A DNA stretch of 21,788 nt. Origin: PZPK01 sp963974595. GTDB lineage: Bacteria > Pseudomonadota > Gammaproteobacteria > Pseudomonadales > Oleiphilaceae. The notes under the pieces were generated by a model. The model was not told the DNA's origin, did not search any database, and saw only the letters and a program-made list of their open reading frames with translations. The stretch spans positions 1 to 21,788 of the forward strand of contig CAXBDA010000055.1 in the NCBI GenBank assembly GCA_963974595.1, given 5' to 3'. The translations under genes and the position numbers were made by a program. Positions 8,247-16,900 of the stretch are shown piece by piece. Every line of letters starts with the position of its first letter. Within the stretch, counting starts at the first letter, position 1.

Positions 8247-10406
8247 ATGCCTGACAAACAAACTGCATCTGACAAAAAAGCACAATTGAAAGCATGGGAA
8301 GAACTGGCTACCAAGCAAATGAAAGGTCGCCACCCGGATGATCTGAGCTGGCAAACCCCCGAAGGTGTGCCAATCAAAGTGCTTTATACAAAAGCAGATA
8401 CTGAAAAACTCAAACATAATGATACACTTCCGGGTATGGCGCCTTATGTGCGAGGCCCTATGGCGACAATGTATGCAGGCCGCCCTTGGACTATTCGCCA
8501 GTACGCAGGGTTTTCAACGGCAGAAGAATCAAACGCTTTTTATCGTAAAAACCTAGCCGCAGGCGCTCAGGGTATTTCCGTTGCTTTTGACTTGGCCACC
8601 CACCGTGGTTACGACTCGGATCACCCTCGTGTTACCGGTGATGTCGGTAAAGCGGGTGTCGCAATTGATTCTGTCGAAGATATGAAAGTCTTATTTGACG
8701 AAATCCCTCTGGATAAAGTATCCGTTTCGATGACCATGAATGGCGCAGTCCTGCCTATTCTGGCTAGTTATATCGTCGCGGCAGAAGAACAAGGCGTTGA
8801 CCAAGCAACACTTTCTGGCACCATTCAGAACGACATTCTGAAAGAGTTTATGGTCAGGAACACCTACATATACCCACCTTTGCCCTCTATGAAAATCATA
8901 GGCGATATTATCGCTTACACGTCTCAAAACATGCCTCGCTTTAATAGCATTTCTATTTCGGGCTACCATATTCAAGAAGCAGGGGCAGATGCTGCTTTAG
9001 AGCTAGCGTATACATTAAGTGATGGTCGTGAATACGTTCGCACAGCAATTAATGCCGGTTTGGATGTCGATACATTTGCCCCGCGTTTATCATTCTTCTG
9101 GGGTATCGGCATGAACTTCTACATGGAGATCGCCAAGCTAAGAGCAGGTCGTTTATTGTGGGATAAAATCATGAAAGATTTTAAGCCTAAAAACCCAAAG
9201 TCCTCAATGCTTCGAACCCACTCGCAAACATCGGGTTGGTCCCTGACTGAGCAAGACCCTTATAACAATGTTATTCGCACAACAGTCGAAGCCATGGCAG
9301 CAGTATTTGGCGGAACCCAGTCGCTGCATACCAATGCCTTAGATGAGGCGGTGGCTCTACCGACTGAATTTTCAGCTCGTATTGCGCGTAACACCCAGAT
9401 TATTCTTCAAGAAGAAACCGGCATTCCACATGTCGTTGACCCTTGGGGCGGCTCTTATATGATGGAAAGCCTCACGCAGGACTTGGCCGACAAAGCCTGG
9501 GCGTTAATCGAAGAAATTGAAGCCAATGGCGGCATGGCAAAAGCCATTGAGCAAGGTATTCCGAAACTACGCATCGAAGAAAGCGCCGCTAAAAAACAAG
9601 CGCGCATAGATCGTGGGGAAGATGTGATTGTCGGTGTAAATAAATACCAGCTCGATCATGAAGACGATCTGGATTTCCTCTTAGTCGACAACGTGGCTGT
9701 GCGTGACTCTCAAATCAAAGGCTTAGAAAAAATTCGTGCATCACGCGACAGCGCTGCCGTTGAAAAAGCCCTTTCAGCCCTAAGTGAATCAGCTAAATCA
9801 GGCGAAGGGAATTTATTGGCACTGAGTATTGATGCCGCAAGATTAAGAGCCACCGTGGGTGAAATATCCGACGCGCTTGAAGATGTTTATGGCCGTTATC
9901 AAGCTCAATCTAAAACCATTAGTGGCGTATATGGCTCTTCTTTTGAAAATGATGAAGACTGGAAACATATCCAGGATGACATCGAAAAATTTGCAGAAAC
10001 CCATGGTCGTCGCCCGAGAATGCTGGTGTGTAAAATGGGCCAGGATGGTCATGACCGAGGCGCTAAAGTGATCGCAACCTCTTTCGCAGATGCCGGTTTT
10101 GATATCGACTTATCACCTATGTTCTCAACACCTGCCGAAGCCGCCAAACAAGCGGTCGAAAATGACGTACATGCTGTCGGTGTTAGCTCACAAGCTGCCG
10201 GACATAAAACCCTGATTCCAGAGCTGATCGCTGCACTCAAAGCAGAAGGTGGCGATGATATTATCGTCGTTGCGGGTGGTGTTATTCCTAAACAGGATTA
10301 CGATGCGCTTCATACTGCCGGAGTGAAGGGAATATTTGGCCCAGGTACCAAAATACCGGTGAGTGTAAAGCAGGTATTGAAAGCCATTGAAGAGGCGAGT
10401 GCTTAA
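8247..10406 (+). CDS. scpA: Methylmalonyl-CoA mutase, single-chain adenosylcobalamin-dependent
   Basis: Rearranges (R)-methylmalonyl-CoA to succinyl-CoA. The protein has 719 residues: a substrate-binding TIM barrel (about 1-560) and a C-terminal B12 domain (about 590-719). Tyr86 in IRQYAGFST, Arg204 in FMVRNTYIYPP and His241 in SGYHIQEAGA correspond, with a constant offset of 3, to Tyr89, Arg207 and His244 of the Propionibacterium enzyme. The Tyr/Arg pair is the methylmalonyl-CoA signature rather than that of isobutyryl-CoA mutase. The cobalamin loop DGHDRG has Asp600, His602 and Gly605. There is no small MutA-like partner, so it is the homodimeric type found in E. coli. A modest GGA lies 8 bases before the ATG. 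The 69-base gap after mce is mostly repeat DNA. Confidence 0.95.
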   Translation: MPDKQTASDKKAQLKAWEELATKQMKGRHPDDLSWQTPEGVPIKVLYTKADTEKLKHNDTLPGMAPYVRGPMATMYAGRPWTIRQYAGFSTAEESNAFYRKNLAAGAQGISVAFDLATHRGYDSDHPRVTGDVGKAGVAIDSVEDMKVLFDEIPLDKVSVSMTMNGAVLPILASYIVAAEEQGVDQATLSGTIQNDILKEFMVRNTYIYPPLPSMKIIGDIIAYTSQNMPRFNSISISGYHIQEAGADAALELAYTLSDGREYVRTAINAGLDVDTFAPRLSFFWGIGMNFYMEIAKLRAGRLLWDKIMKDFKPKNPKSSMLRTHSQTSGWSLTEQDPYNNVIRTTVEAMAAVFGGTQSLHTNALDEAVALPTEFSARIARNTQIILQEETGIPHVVDPWGGSYMMESLTQDLADKAWALIEEIEANGGMAKAIEQGIPKLRIEESAAKKQARIDRGEDVIVGVNKYQLDHEDDLDFLLVDNVAVRDSQIKGLEKIRASRDSAAVEKALSALSESAKSGEGNLLALSIDAARLRATVGEISDALEDVYGRYQAQSKTISGVYGSSFENDEDWKHIQDDIEKFAETHGRRPRMLVCKMGQDGHDRGAKVIATSFADAGFDIDLSPMFSTPAEAAKQAVENDVHAVGVSSQAAGHKTLIPELIAALKAEGGDDIIVVAGGVIPKQDYDALHTAGVKGIFGPGTKIPVSVKQVLKAIEEASA

Positions 10407-10432
10407 ATATCATATCTCATTGAGTAGCCTGC

Positions 10433-10498
10433 CCTGAGCTCGAAATGCGCTAGATGAAACGCAGAGTTTAATTTGAAACACCCTTCGACGAGCTCAGG
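10433..10498. repeat. Inverted repeat between mcm and meaB
   Basis: CCTGAGCTCG at 10433-10442 and CGAGCTCAGG at 10489-10498 are perfect 10-bp reverse complements separated by 46 bases. Together they resemble a REP/BIME-like pair of facing repeat units. A cruciform or RNA hairpin here could protect the mutase mRNA end or reduce read-through to meaB. There is no T-run, so I do not call it a terminator. Confidence 0.65.
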
Positions 10499-10518
10499 AA
10501 CCGATATATTTAGCTCAG
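10481..10518 (+). repeat. GCTCAGGGACCG-type intergenic repeat, copy 2 (before meaB)
   Basis: CCCTTCGACGAGCTCAGG at 10481-10498 runs into the core 10492-10518, which begins GCTCAGGAACCG and ends TTTAGCTCAG. The core matches copy 1 with few changes and one base difference in length. It ends 27 bases before the meaB ATG, in the same orientation as that gene. Confidence 0.75.
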
Positions 10519-10545
10519 AGATCAAAGAACAAAAAAAGGCTCACT

Positions 10546-11550
10546 ATGACCATCGATCTAGCACAACTGAAACAAGGTAATCGCCGTGCATTAGCAAAGG
10601 CAATCACCTTAGTCGAAAGCACGCTAGATGCGCACCGTGAACAAGCACAAGACCTCCTGAACAACCTTCTTCCCTATACAGGAAATAGTTTACGCATCGG
10701 TATTAGCGGCGTTCCCGGTGTTGGCAAATCGACCTTCATTGAAGCTTTTGGTCAACACCTGATCGCTCAAGGTAAAAAGATTGCCGTTCTCGCTGTTGAC
10801 CCAAGTTCCCCCTTGCGTGGTGGCAGTATTCTGGGTGATAAAACCCGTATGGAATACTTATCTCGTGAAGCCAATGCCTTTATCCGGCCTAGCCCAAGTG
10901 CAGGTGCCTTAGGGGGGGTTGCTTTAAAAACCCGAGAAACCATGATGTTATGTGAGGCGGCAGGTTATGATGTCATTTTAGTTGAAACAGTCGGCGTTGG
11001 TCAGTCTGAATACGATGTTGCCTCTATGGTTGATTTCTTTATGGTGCTAATGCTGCCTAACGCGGGAGATGACCTGCAAGGTATTAAACGCGGCATTATG
11101 GAATTAGCCGATGGTTTGGTTATTAATAAGAGTGATGGCGATCATAAATTAGCAGCCGAACAAACCAAACAGCATTATCAAAATGCCTTCCATCTATTAA
11201 AGCACGATGGCTTCTGGACACCCCCCATTCTCACGTGCTCTTCTTTGGAAAATCAAGGCATAGAAGACATTTGGATTATGCTGGAAGACTATCAGGAAAA
11301 AAGTTCATCTACCTTAGTACGAACTGAGAACGGTCAACACAAAAATGCATTTGATAACAAACGTGCAAAACAAAATAGCCAATGGTTAAAATCTTTAGTG
11401 CACGACATGCTAGAACGAAAGCTTTATCAAAACCCTCACGTTAAAGCGACGCTTCCGCAATTAAAAAATGCCGTACGTCAAAATGAGATGACCCCCTACT
11501 CAGCGGCAAAAGCCATTATTAATCTTTTAGGCAAAAATGGGGTCGCCTGA
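10546..11550 (+). CDS. meaB: MeaB/ArgK-family GTPase, methylmalonyl-CoA mutase chaperone
   Basis: A 334-residue G3E-type P-loop GTPase that guards cobalamin loading of methylmalonyl-CoA mutase and helps remove inactivated cofactor. The Walker A motif GVPGVGKS is at residues 55-62. DPSSPLRGGSILGDKTRM follows as the switch I/base region. ETVGVGQSE (147-155) is the Walker B/switch region, and NKSD (194-197) is the guanine-specificity motif. Length and motif order are normal for MeaB. It follows mcm by 139 bases of repeat-rich DNA, and an AAAGG ribosome site lies 6 bases before the ATG. Co-localisation with the mutase supports the chaperone role. The last five codons (KNGVA, stop) lie in DNA resembling the AAAAATGGGGTCG repeat found twice more just downstream, so the end of the protein may have been remodelled by repeat insertion. 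Confidence 0.92.
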   Translation: MTIDLAQLKQGNRRALAKAITLVESTLDAHREQAQDLLNNLLPYTGNSLRIGISGVPGVGKSTFIEAFGQHLIAQGKKIAVLAVDPSSPLRGGSILGDKTRMEYLSREANAFIRPSPSAGALGGVALKTRETMMLCEAAGYDVILVETVGVGQSEYDVASMVDFFMVLMLPNAGDDLQGIKRGIMELADGLVINKSDGDHKLAAEQTKQHYQNAFHLLKHDGFWTPPILTCSSLENQGIEDIWIMLEDYQEKSSSTLVRTENGQHKNAFDNKRAKQNSQWLKSLVHDMLERKLYQNPHVKATLPQLKNAVRQNEMTPYSAAKAIINLLGKNGVA

Positions 11551-11558
11551 AAAATGGT

Positions 11559-11620
11559 ATGAAAAATGGGGTCGGTGACGAATGATAAAATGAAAAATGG
11601 GGTCGGTGACGAATGATAAT
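11559..11620 (+). repeat. 31-bp tandem direct repeat, two copies plus an upstream partial copy
   Basis: Copies at 11559-11588 and 11590-11619 are identical over 30 bases with a period of 31; the core is AATGGGGTCGGTGACGAATG. A partial copy (AAAAATGGGGTCG) occupies 11533-11545, within the end of meaB. A short related stretch, AATGGGGTC, also occurs at 18382-18390. The end of the second copy supplies the TGATAAT half of the Fur box at 11614. Confidence 0.85.
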
Positions 11621-11628
11621 TATTCTCA
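11614..11628. promoter_or_regulatory. Fur box 1 upstream of bfd
   Basis: TGATAATTATTCTCA matches the 7-1-7 Fur consensus TGATAATnATTATCA at all but one of the specified positions. It is 133 bases before the bfd start and merges with the end of the 31-bp tandem repeat. I see no clear promoter hexamers tied to it, so it may be an auxiliary site or chance extension of the repeat. Confidence 0.55.
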
Positions 11629-11703
11629 ACCATCACCAACCCCATTATTTATCCCTGTATTATTTTTTAAACGAACACCTTACCAAACAACACAAAATAA
11701 CAT

Positions 11704-11732
11704 TTGATAATAATTATCATTTAGTAAATAAT
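11704..11732 (+). promoter_or_regulatory. bfd promoter with overlapping perfect Fur box
   Basis: TTGATA (11704-11709) and AATAAT (11727-11732) are separated by 17 bases, each 5 of 6 matches to the sigma-70 consensus. A perfect 15-base Fur box, TGATAATAATTATCA at 11705-11719, covers the -35 hexamer and part of the spacer. Binding of Fur-Fe2+ there should block RNA polymerase, so bfd should be induced in low iron. The start codon is 28 bases downstream of the -10 box. Confidence 0.8.
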
Positions 11733-11760
11733 ATCGCCATGTCATTCAAGAGGTGGTTTT

Positions 11761-11973
11761 ATGTTAGTCTGTGTTTGCAATGGGGTCAGCGATAAACAAA
11801 TCGATGCAGCACTTGCCAGTGGCTCCTCAAGCTTTAAAGAGATTAAGTCCGATTTGGATATTGGCAACTGTTGTGGTCAATGCGTTCCCTTTGCCAAAGA
11901 CATGGTGAGCGATAAGATAAGTGAAATTCAAGCAACACAGACATTTCATCTAGCACAAGAAATACACTTCTAA
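11761..11973 (+). CDS. bfd: Bacterioferritin-associated ferredoxin
   Basis: A 70-residue [2Fe-2S] protein that docks on bacterioferritin at its heme and passes electrons to reduce and release stored iron. The four cluster ligands follow the Bfd pattern: Cys4 and Cys6 in VCVCNG, and Cys38 and Cys41 in GNCCGQC. An additional Cys37 sits beside the third ligand. SDKQIDAAL and the SSFKEIKSDLDIGN helix-turn-helix match the BFD/(2Fe-2S)-binding domain. AGAGGTGG lies 4 bases before the ATG. The Fur-controlled promoter upstream and the two bacterioferritin genes downstream fit the function. Confidence 0.95.
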   Translation: MLVCVCNGVSDKQIDAALASGSSSFKEIKSDLDIGNCCGQCVPFAKDMVSDKISEIQATQTFHLAQEIHF

Positions 11974-12007
11974 TTTTTCTTTTCAATATCTTCTATCTAC
12001 TTCCTAC

Positions 12008-12036
12008 TTCACTTTCATATTTGAGACACTTATACT
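12008..12036 (+). promoter_or_regulatory. Candidate promoter of the bacterioferritin pair
   Basis: TTCACT at 12008-12013 (4 of 6) and TATACT at 12031-12036 (5 of 6) are separated by 17 bases, 30 bases before the first bacterioferritin ATG. No Fur box overlaps this promoter, unlike bfd. That would allow the storage protein and the release ferredoxin to be controlled separately. Confidence 0.45.
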
Positions 12037-12065
12037 CTTTTGATCAATAAAAAAGGGAATGTGTC

Positions 12066-12536
12066 ATGAAAGGTGATAAACAAGTTATTCAACACCTCAA
12101 TACCTGTCTGGGTAATGAATTAATCGCAATTAATCAGTATTTTCTGCATGCCCGCATGTTCAAAAATTGGGGTTTAGGCGAACTCAACGAACATGAATAC
12201 AAGAAATCTATTCAGGATATGAAGCAAGCTGATAGGCTTATTGAGCGTATTCTGTTTTTAGAAGGGATTCCAAACTTACAAAAGCTTGGCAAAATAATGA
12301 TTGGTGAAGACACCAAAGAAATGCTGTCTTGTGACCTAAAACTCGAAACGTCCTCTATCAAAGACTTACGTGAAGCCATTATATTTTGCGAATCGGTTTC
12401 CGACTATGTGACGCGTGATATCCTTAGAAAAATATTAGCCGATGAAGAAGAGTATCTAGACTGGCTAGAAACCCAACTAGCCTTGATTGAGAGTATTTCC
12501 ATAGAAAACTACCTGCAATCCATGATGGATTCATAA
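12066..12536 (+). CDS. bfr: Bacterioferritin, heme-binding subunit with degenerate ferroxidase site
   Basis: A 156-residue four-helix-bundle subunit that aligns without gaps to E. coli Bfr through the ligand region. The heme ligand Met52 is present. Of the ferroxidase ligands, Glu18, Glu94 and Glu127 are kept. The residue equivalent to Glu51 is Asp, His54 is Gln and His130 is Tyr. The di-iron site is therefore probably inactive while heme binding at the two-fold interface is possible. This matches the heme-type subunit of two-gene bacterioferritins known in Pseudomonas, Neisseria and Magnetospirillum. AAGGGA lies about 8 bases before the ATG. The next bacterioferritin gene starts 18 bases after its stop, so the two are very likely co-translated and may form mixed 24-mers. 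Confidence 0.93.
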   Translation: MKGDKQVIQHLNTCLGNELIAINQYFLHARMFKNWGLGELNEHEYKKSIQDMKQADRLIERILFLEGIPNLQKLGKIMIGEDTKEMLSCDLKLETSSIKDLREAIIFCESVSDYVTRDILRKILADEEEYLDWLETQLALIESISIENYLQSMMDS

Positions 12537-12554
12537 TTCGAGGAGAATTATAAA

Positions 12555-13022
12555 ATGAAAGGTAAAGCCAAGGTTATCCAAGTACTTAATGACCTTCTTG
12601 CAGGTGAATTAACCGCTATTGATCAATATTTTGTGCATTCGCGCATGTATGAAGACATGGGCTTGAGTAAGTTATTTGAACGTCTTGGTCATGAGCATGA
12701 AGAAGAAACCGATCATGCTGACCAGATGATTAAACGCATACTATTTTTGGAAGGTAAACCTGATTTAGCGAAACGTGAGCCACTTAATGTCGGTGATACG
12801 GTTCCTCAAATGTTAAAGAATGATTTAGACCTTGAGTACTCAGTCATTGATAATCTAAAAGCTGCAATAGCGTTGTGCGAGCGAGAGCAAGACTTCGAAA
12901 CCCGAGAAATGCTGCTTAAACAGCTAGAAGATTCAGAAGAAGATCATGCCTATTGGCTTGAAAAACAATTAGGCCTAATCGATAAAATTGGCTTACCTAA
13001 TTATCTTCAGTCTCAGATGTAA
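12555..13022 (+). CDS. bfr: Bacterioferritin, ferroxidase subunit lacking the heme methionine
   Basis: A 155-residue bacterioferritin that complements its upstream partner. All ferroxidase ligands can be identified: Glu18, Glu51, His54, Glu94, and Glu128 with His131. The last pair is displaced by one residue from the E. coli numbering because of a single-residue insertion before it. The heme ligand Met52 is replaced by Thr. This subunit should oxidise Fe2+ and nucleate the mineral but cannot provide the usual bis-Met heme unless paired with another subunit. AGGAG lies 9 bases before the ATG. The gene ends 53 bases before the convergent response-regulator gene, with a hairpin between. Confidence 0.93.
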   Translation: MKGKAKVIQVLNDLLAGELTAIDQYFVHSRMYEDMGLSKLFERLGHEHEEETDHADQMIKRILFLEGKPDLAKREPLNVGDTVPQMLKNDLDLEYSVIDNLKAAIALCEREQDFETREMLLKQLEDSEEDHAYWLEKQLGLIDKIGLPNYLQSQM

Positions 13023-13049
13023 ATTCAATTAAAGATCAGATCAATCAGA

Positions 13050-13073
13050 AAAGTGGACTATAAAGTTCACTTT
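13050..13073. terminator. Bidirectional terminator between converging operons
   Basis: AAAGTGGAC (13050-13058) and GTTCACTTT (13065-13073) form a 9-bp stem with one G-U wobble and a 6-base loop TATAAA. The plus-strand side runs into TTTCTTC and the minus-strand side into TTTTCT. It lies between the stop of the second bacterioferritin and the stop of the response regulator, exactly where two converging transcripts should end. Confidence 0.65.
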
Positions 13074-13075
13074 CT

Positions 13076-13984
13076 TCACTCAGCCGCCAAAATTTTCAAA
13101 GCAACACCCGCAGCAGCCGTTCTATTCTCAACACCCAATTTTGGGAAAATCATTTCAAGATGTTTGTTTACCGTTCTCGGGCTCATACTCAAAATTTCAG
13201 CCGTTTCACGGTTACTTTTTCCGTTGGCAATCCAAAATAACACATCCGACTCACGTTCAGTTAAATCCAGCTTGGAACGAAGCAAGGCAGCTTCTGTAGG
13301 TCGGTTACCATCGATCAGTTTGATTAACCAATCACCATTGCTGTGTTGGCCGACAAAACGAAGCGACAAGGGATAATCTACTTCATCTAATGTCAAAGCT
13401 TCATCCAAGATTCTCGGTTTTGACAGCCAGTTTTTAAGCTGCTGACAAAACGAGCTTGTTAACTCTCTGCCATTAATTTTTGCCTTTGCGAATAAGGCAT
13501 AAGTTTGCGGGGTTGCCCAGCGCACATCCCCCACTTCACTTGCTGTAAAAAGGTGTTGACCAGTACTATCCAGGGCACTTTGTGCGCTTTTGGTTAAACG
13601 GGCATTCGTTAAATGCACCTTCATTCGAGCAATCAGTTCCGCAGGATTTATAGGCTTGATAAGATAATCAACGCCACCCACTTCTAAACCACGCACAATA
13701 TCATCAGTATCCGACAAACCAGTCATAAAAATCACCGGAATATCTGCAAGTTCTGCATTGGCTTTTAGTTGTCTGCAAGTTTCAAAACCATCCATCACGG
13801 GCATGACCGCATCTAATAAGATCACATCGGGCCGAATACGTTTGGCTATGGTTAATGCTTGGCGACCTTCTAAAGCAACTAATACATCTAAACCTTCCGT
13901 TTCCAAAGCATCATTAATCAAGCTTAAAGCATCAGGAGAATCATCTACCACCAAGACAATATCTGTTTGATTTAATTCGGTCAT
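13076..13984 (-). CDS. Response regulator with LuxR-type DNA-binding domain, partner of the adjacent hybrid kinase
   Basis: A 302-residue two-component regulator. The receiver domain (about 9-122) has the acidic pair Asp14/Asp15, phospho-acceptor Asp58 in VILLDAVMP, Thr88 and Lys110 in YLIKPI. A middle region (about 130-235) with GDVRWATPQTYALF looks like a degenerate sensory or linker domain. The C-terminal LuxR/NarL helix-turn-helix (about 238-298) reads LTERESDVLFWIANGKSNRE and SPRTVNKHLEMIFPKLGV. Its start overlaps the kinase stop by 4 bases (ATGA), so it is translationally coupled and almost surely phosphorylated through that kinase. Targets are not evident; the nearby urease genes are candidates. 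GGAG lies about 11 bases before the ATG. Confidence 0.9.
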   Translation of the reverse strand: MTELNQTDIVLVVDDSPDALSLINDALETEGLDVLVALEGRQALTIAKRIRPDVILLDAVMPVMDGFETCRQLKANAELADIPVIFMTGLSDTDDIVRGLEVGGVDYLIKPINPAELIARMKVHLTNARLTKSAQSALDSTGQHLFTASEVGDVRWATPQTYALFAKAKINGRELTSSFCQQLKNWLSKPRILDEALTLDEVDYPLSLRFVGQHSNGDWLIKLIDGNRPTEAALLRSKLDLTERESDVLFWIANGKSNRETAEILSMSPRTVNKHLEMIFPKLGVENRTAAAGVALKILAAE

Positions 13985-16900
13985 GGTTTGGGTAACTCCA
14001 AGGAAGTCGCTAATTGTTCAAACTGAAAGTGCTGACACAAGTTATTTAAATAATCATAAAACTCAACAGAGATTAATTCCGCGTCCTTCACTTGTGCAAG
14101 CGTTTGCGTCACACCTTTACGATACCCCATTTCTGCATAGGCTTTTAATTCACGAATCAAAGCATGATCGGGAACATCATAGTGCAGTTCACTACTTATT
14201 AGGCTGCTACTCAATAAAGCACCCTTTACCGCATTCTGTTGCGCGTTTTGAGTAATCCAATTGAGTTTAAGGTAGTGGGCTAATTTATCTAACAGTGCAC
14301 TATTGGTAATGGGCTTTACAAGGTAATCATTGTAGCTGGCTTTATCTTGGCTACTCTGGTCAGGCAATTGTGCATTAGCTGACAACATTAAAATTGGTGC
14401 TCGAATCCCCTTTTCGCGAAGCATCGTGGCTAACTCTAAACCAGTTTTACCTGGCATTGAGACATCCAGAATAAACAGATCTGGTTTGGCTGCATCTAAT
14501 AACTGAATACAGGAATCGGCATCAAAGGCCTCTAGAGTGGTAAACCCGAGAGGGATAAGTAAGTCTGATAAAAAACCTCTTAAAACCGGGTCATCATCCA
14601 CTAAACAGAGTGTCCGCTGATGCCCCTCATAACCCACCACTTTGGCTTTTATACTTTCTTCTTTCTCTTGGGCATTGATCCATGGCAACATCACATTAAT
14701 TTTAAAACAACTGCCTTTACCCAATTGAGATTCAACTTGAAGGTCCCCACCCATAATGTCAGTGAGTAGTTTCACAATAGTTAAGCCTAAACCCGTACCT
14801 TGAACATTCGGAGTGTGGGCATTTCGAACCCGCTCAAAGGGATCAAAAATGCGCGCCAAAGATTCTTCATCAATTCCTGAGCCACTATCGCTAATGGTAA
14901 ATTCGGCAATTTGAGAACGATATTTGACTGAAAAATCGACGGATCCCTCTTGAGTATATTTTACCGCATTTGATAATAGATTGATTAGGATTTGCCTTAA
15001 GCGCTTTTCATCGGTCATCACAATTTTGGGCAGACGGCCTTCAGCTGAATAATTAAAGTGAATACCTTTCTGGCTTGCCTGCATATTAAACATATTCGCC
15101 AGTTCTTCTAGTAACTCTGGCAAGAGTACGCGATTACGATATAACTCTAAACGCCCGGCTTCAATTTTTGAAATATCCAACAAACCTTCAATTAAGTCTG
15201 CTAAATGCTGACCACTGCGATGAATAATATTTAAACCACGCGATTGCGATTCGGGTAAATCTGGTTTTTCAGACAGAAGCTGAGCATAACCCAAGATAGA
15301 TTGCAGCGGGGTACGTAACTCATGACTAATCCCGGACAAATAACGACTTTTGGCATCATTGGCTTTCTCTGCCTGATCTTTAGCGTGTTGCAACTCTATA
15401 TCGGTTTTTTCATGCGCATCGATTTCACGCATTAATTTACCTGTCTGACGATTGGATTCCATCTGGGCAAGCACTCGGCTCTCGTGTGCTAATAAAAACA
15501 GCCATGAAATAATCCCGGTGACAATTAAAAAGATAAAAAACAATGTCCACAAAGCCTGTTCCAAAATTAACTGTTCAGAAACCGTTTCGGGCAGCATATG
15601 TTTATACACTAAAGCCAATAATGCCGCATTGATGAGATTAGTCGTGATGAGCAAACCTAAAAATCGACCAAGACGGGAGTTAATCAGTGCAACAGATTTC
15701 CCCGTCATAAACTTGCGTAAGAAATTAGCGAACTGACGAGACAAACGGGCTTGCGGTTTACAACTGTCTAAACACCTCACGTCTAAAGAGCAGCATAAAG
15801 AACAAATCGGCTGAGCATAAACACTACAGTAGCTCATATCTTCTTGTTCAAAACTATTATCACAAATACCACACACAAGGTTTGTGTACTTGGTTTCAGG
15901 TAAATGAGATTGAGCTTCTTCAATATAAGGAATAAGTTCTGGCGACTGCCTTGCGAGATAATATTTTCCTTTGGTGATATACGCTAAAAATGGTACTGAA
16001 ATAAAACACACAAACAGGCTAACAAAATGGCTTAGATTCGCAGTCAACTCACCAAATACACCTAGATAACTGATCATACCAAGGGTGGTAGCAAGCACCA
16101 TCGATACCGTTCCTACCGGATTAATATCGTATAAGTGCCCCCGTTTAAATTCTAAGCCTTTCGGACTTAAACCTAAGGGTTTATTGATCAAAAGATCTGC
16201 GGATAAAGAGCCCAACCAACTCACCGCCACGATGGCAAAAATACCTAATATAGCTTCCAATACCTTATGGATACCAAGCTCCATCAAGATCAAGGCAATC
16301 GTGACATTAAAGACCAACCACACTACGCGCCCAGGATGACTATGGGTTGCACGAGAGAAAAAGTTTGACCAAGCAATTGAGCCGGCATAGGCATTGGTGA
16401 CATTGATCTTCATTTGAGAGATCACCACCATAATGGCGGCTAAGACTAATGCAGAAGTGGGTGACTGGGTAATATAAGCAAAGGCCCTTTGATACATAAA
16501 TGTCGGATCACTCGCCATGTAATACGATGCGCCTTCGATAAAGGCCAAATACGCGATAAATGAACCAAAGAGCATTTTAACAAGCCCAATAGAAATCCAC
16601 CCTGGGCCCGCAAAGACTAACCAAAACCACCATTCCCGTTTATTTTGTTCTGTTTTCTCCGGCATAAATCTCAGGTAGTCTACCTGTTCGCCAATCTGGG
16701 CAACTAAAGCGAAGAATACAGAGGCAGCCGCACCAAATAATAGCCAGCTAAACTCTTGTGCTTGCGGCATAGTTTCAGGCGCATAAGCCGTCCATGCATT
16801 TAGCTTTTCGATTTCAAAATACACGACAACAACAATGGCAGAAATTTGTAGGATCAACCAAAGTGACTGAGTCCCAACTTGAAATTTACTAATAGCAGTA

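Noticed and set aside
11533..11619. The evenly spaced AATGGGGTC repeats, considered as a CRISPR array.
   Set aside because: Two full units directly adjoining each other with no variable spacers and no cas genes; this is a simple tandem repeat.
11613..11795. A 60-codon open frame beginning MIIILNHHQPHY upstream of bfd.
   Set aside because: It spans the Fur boxes and promoter, overlaps the start of bfd in another frame, lacks a ribosome site and has no recognisable protein character.
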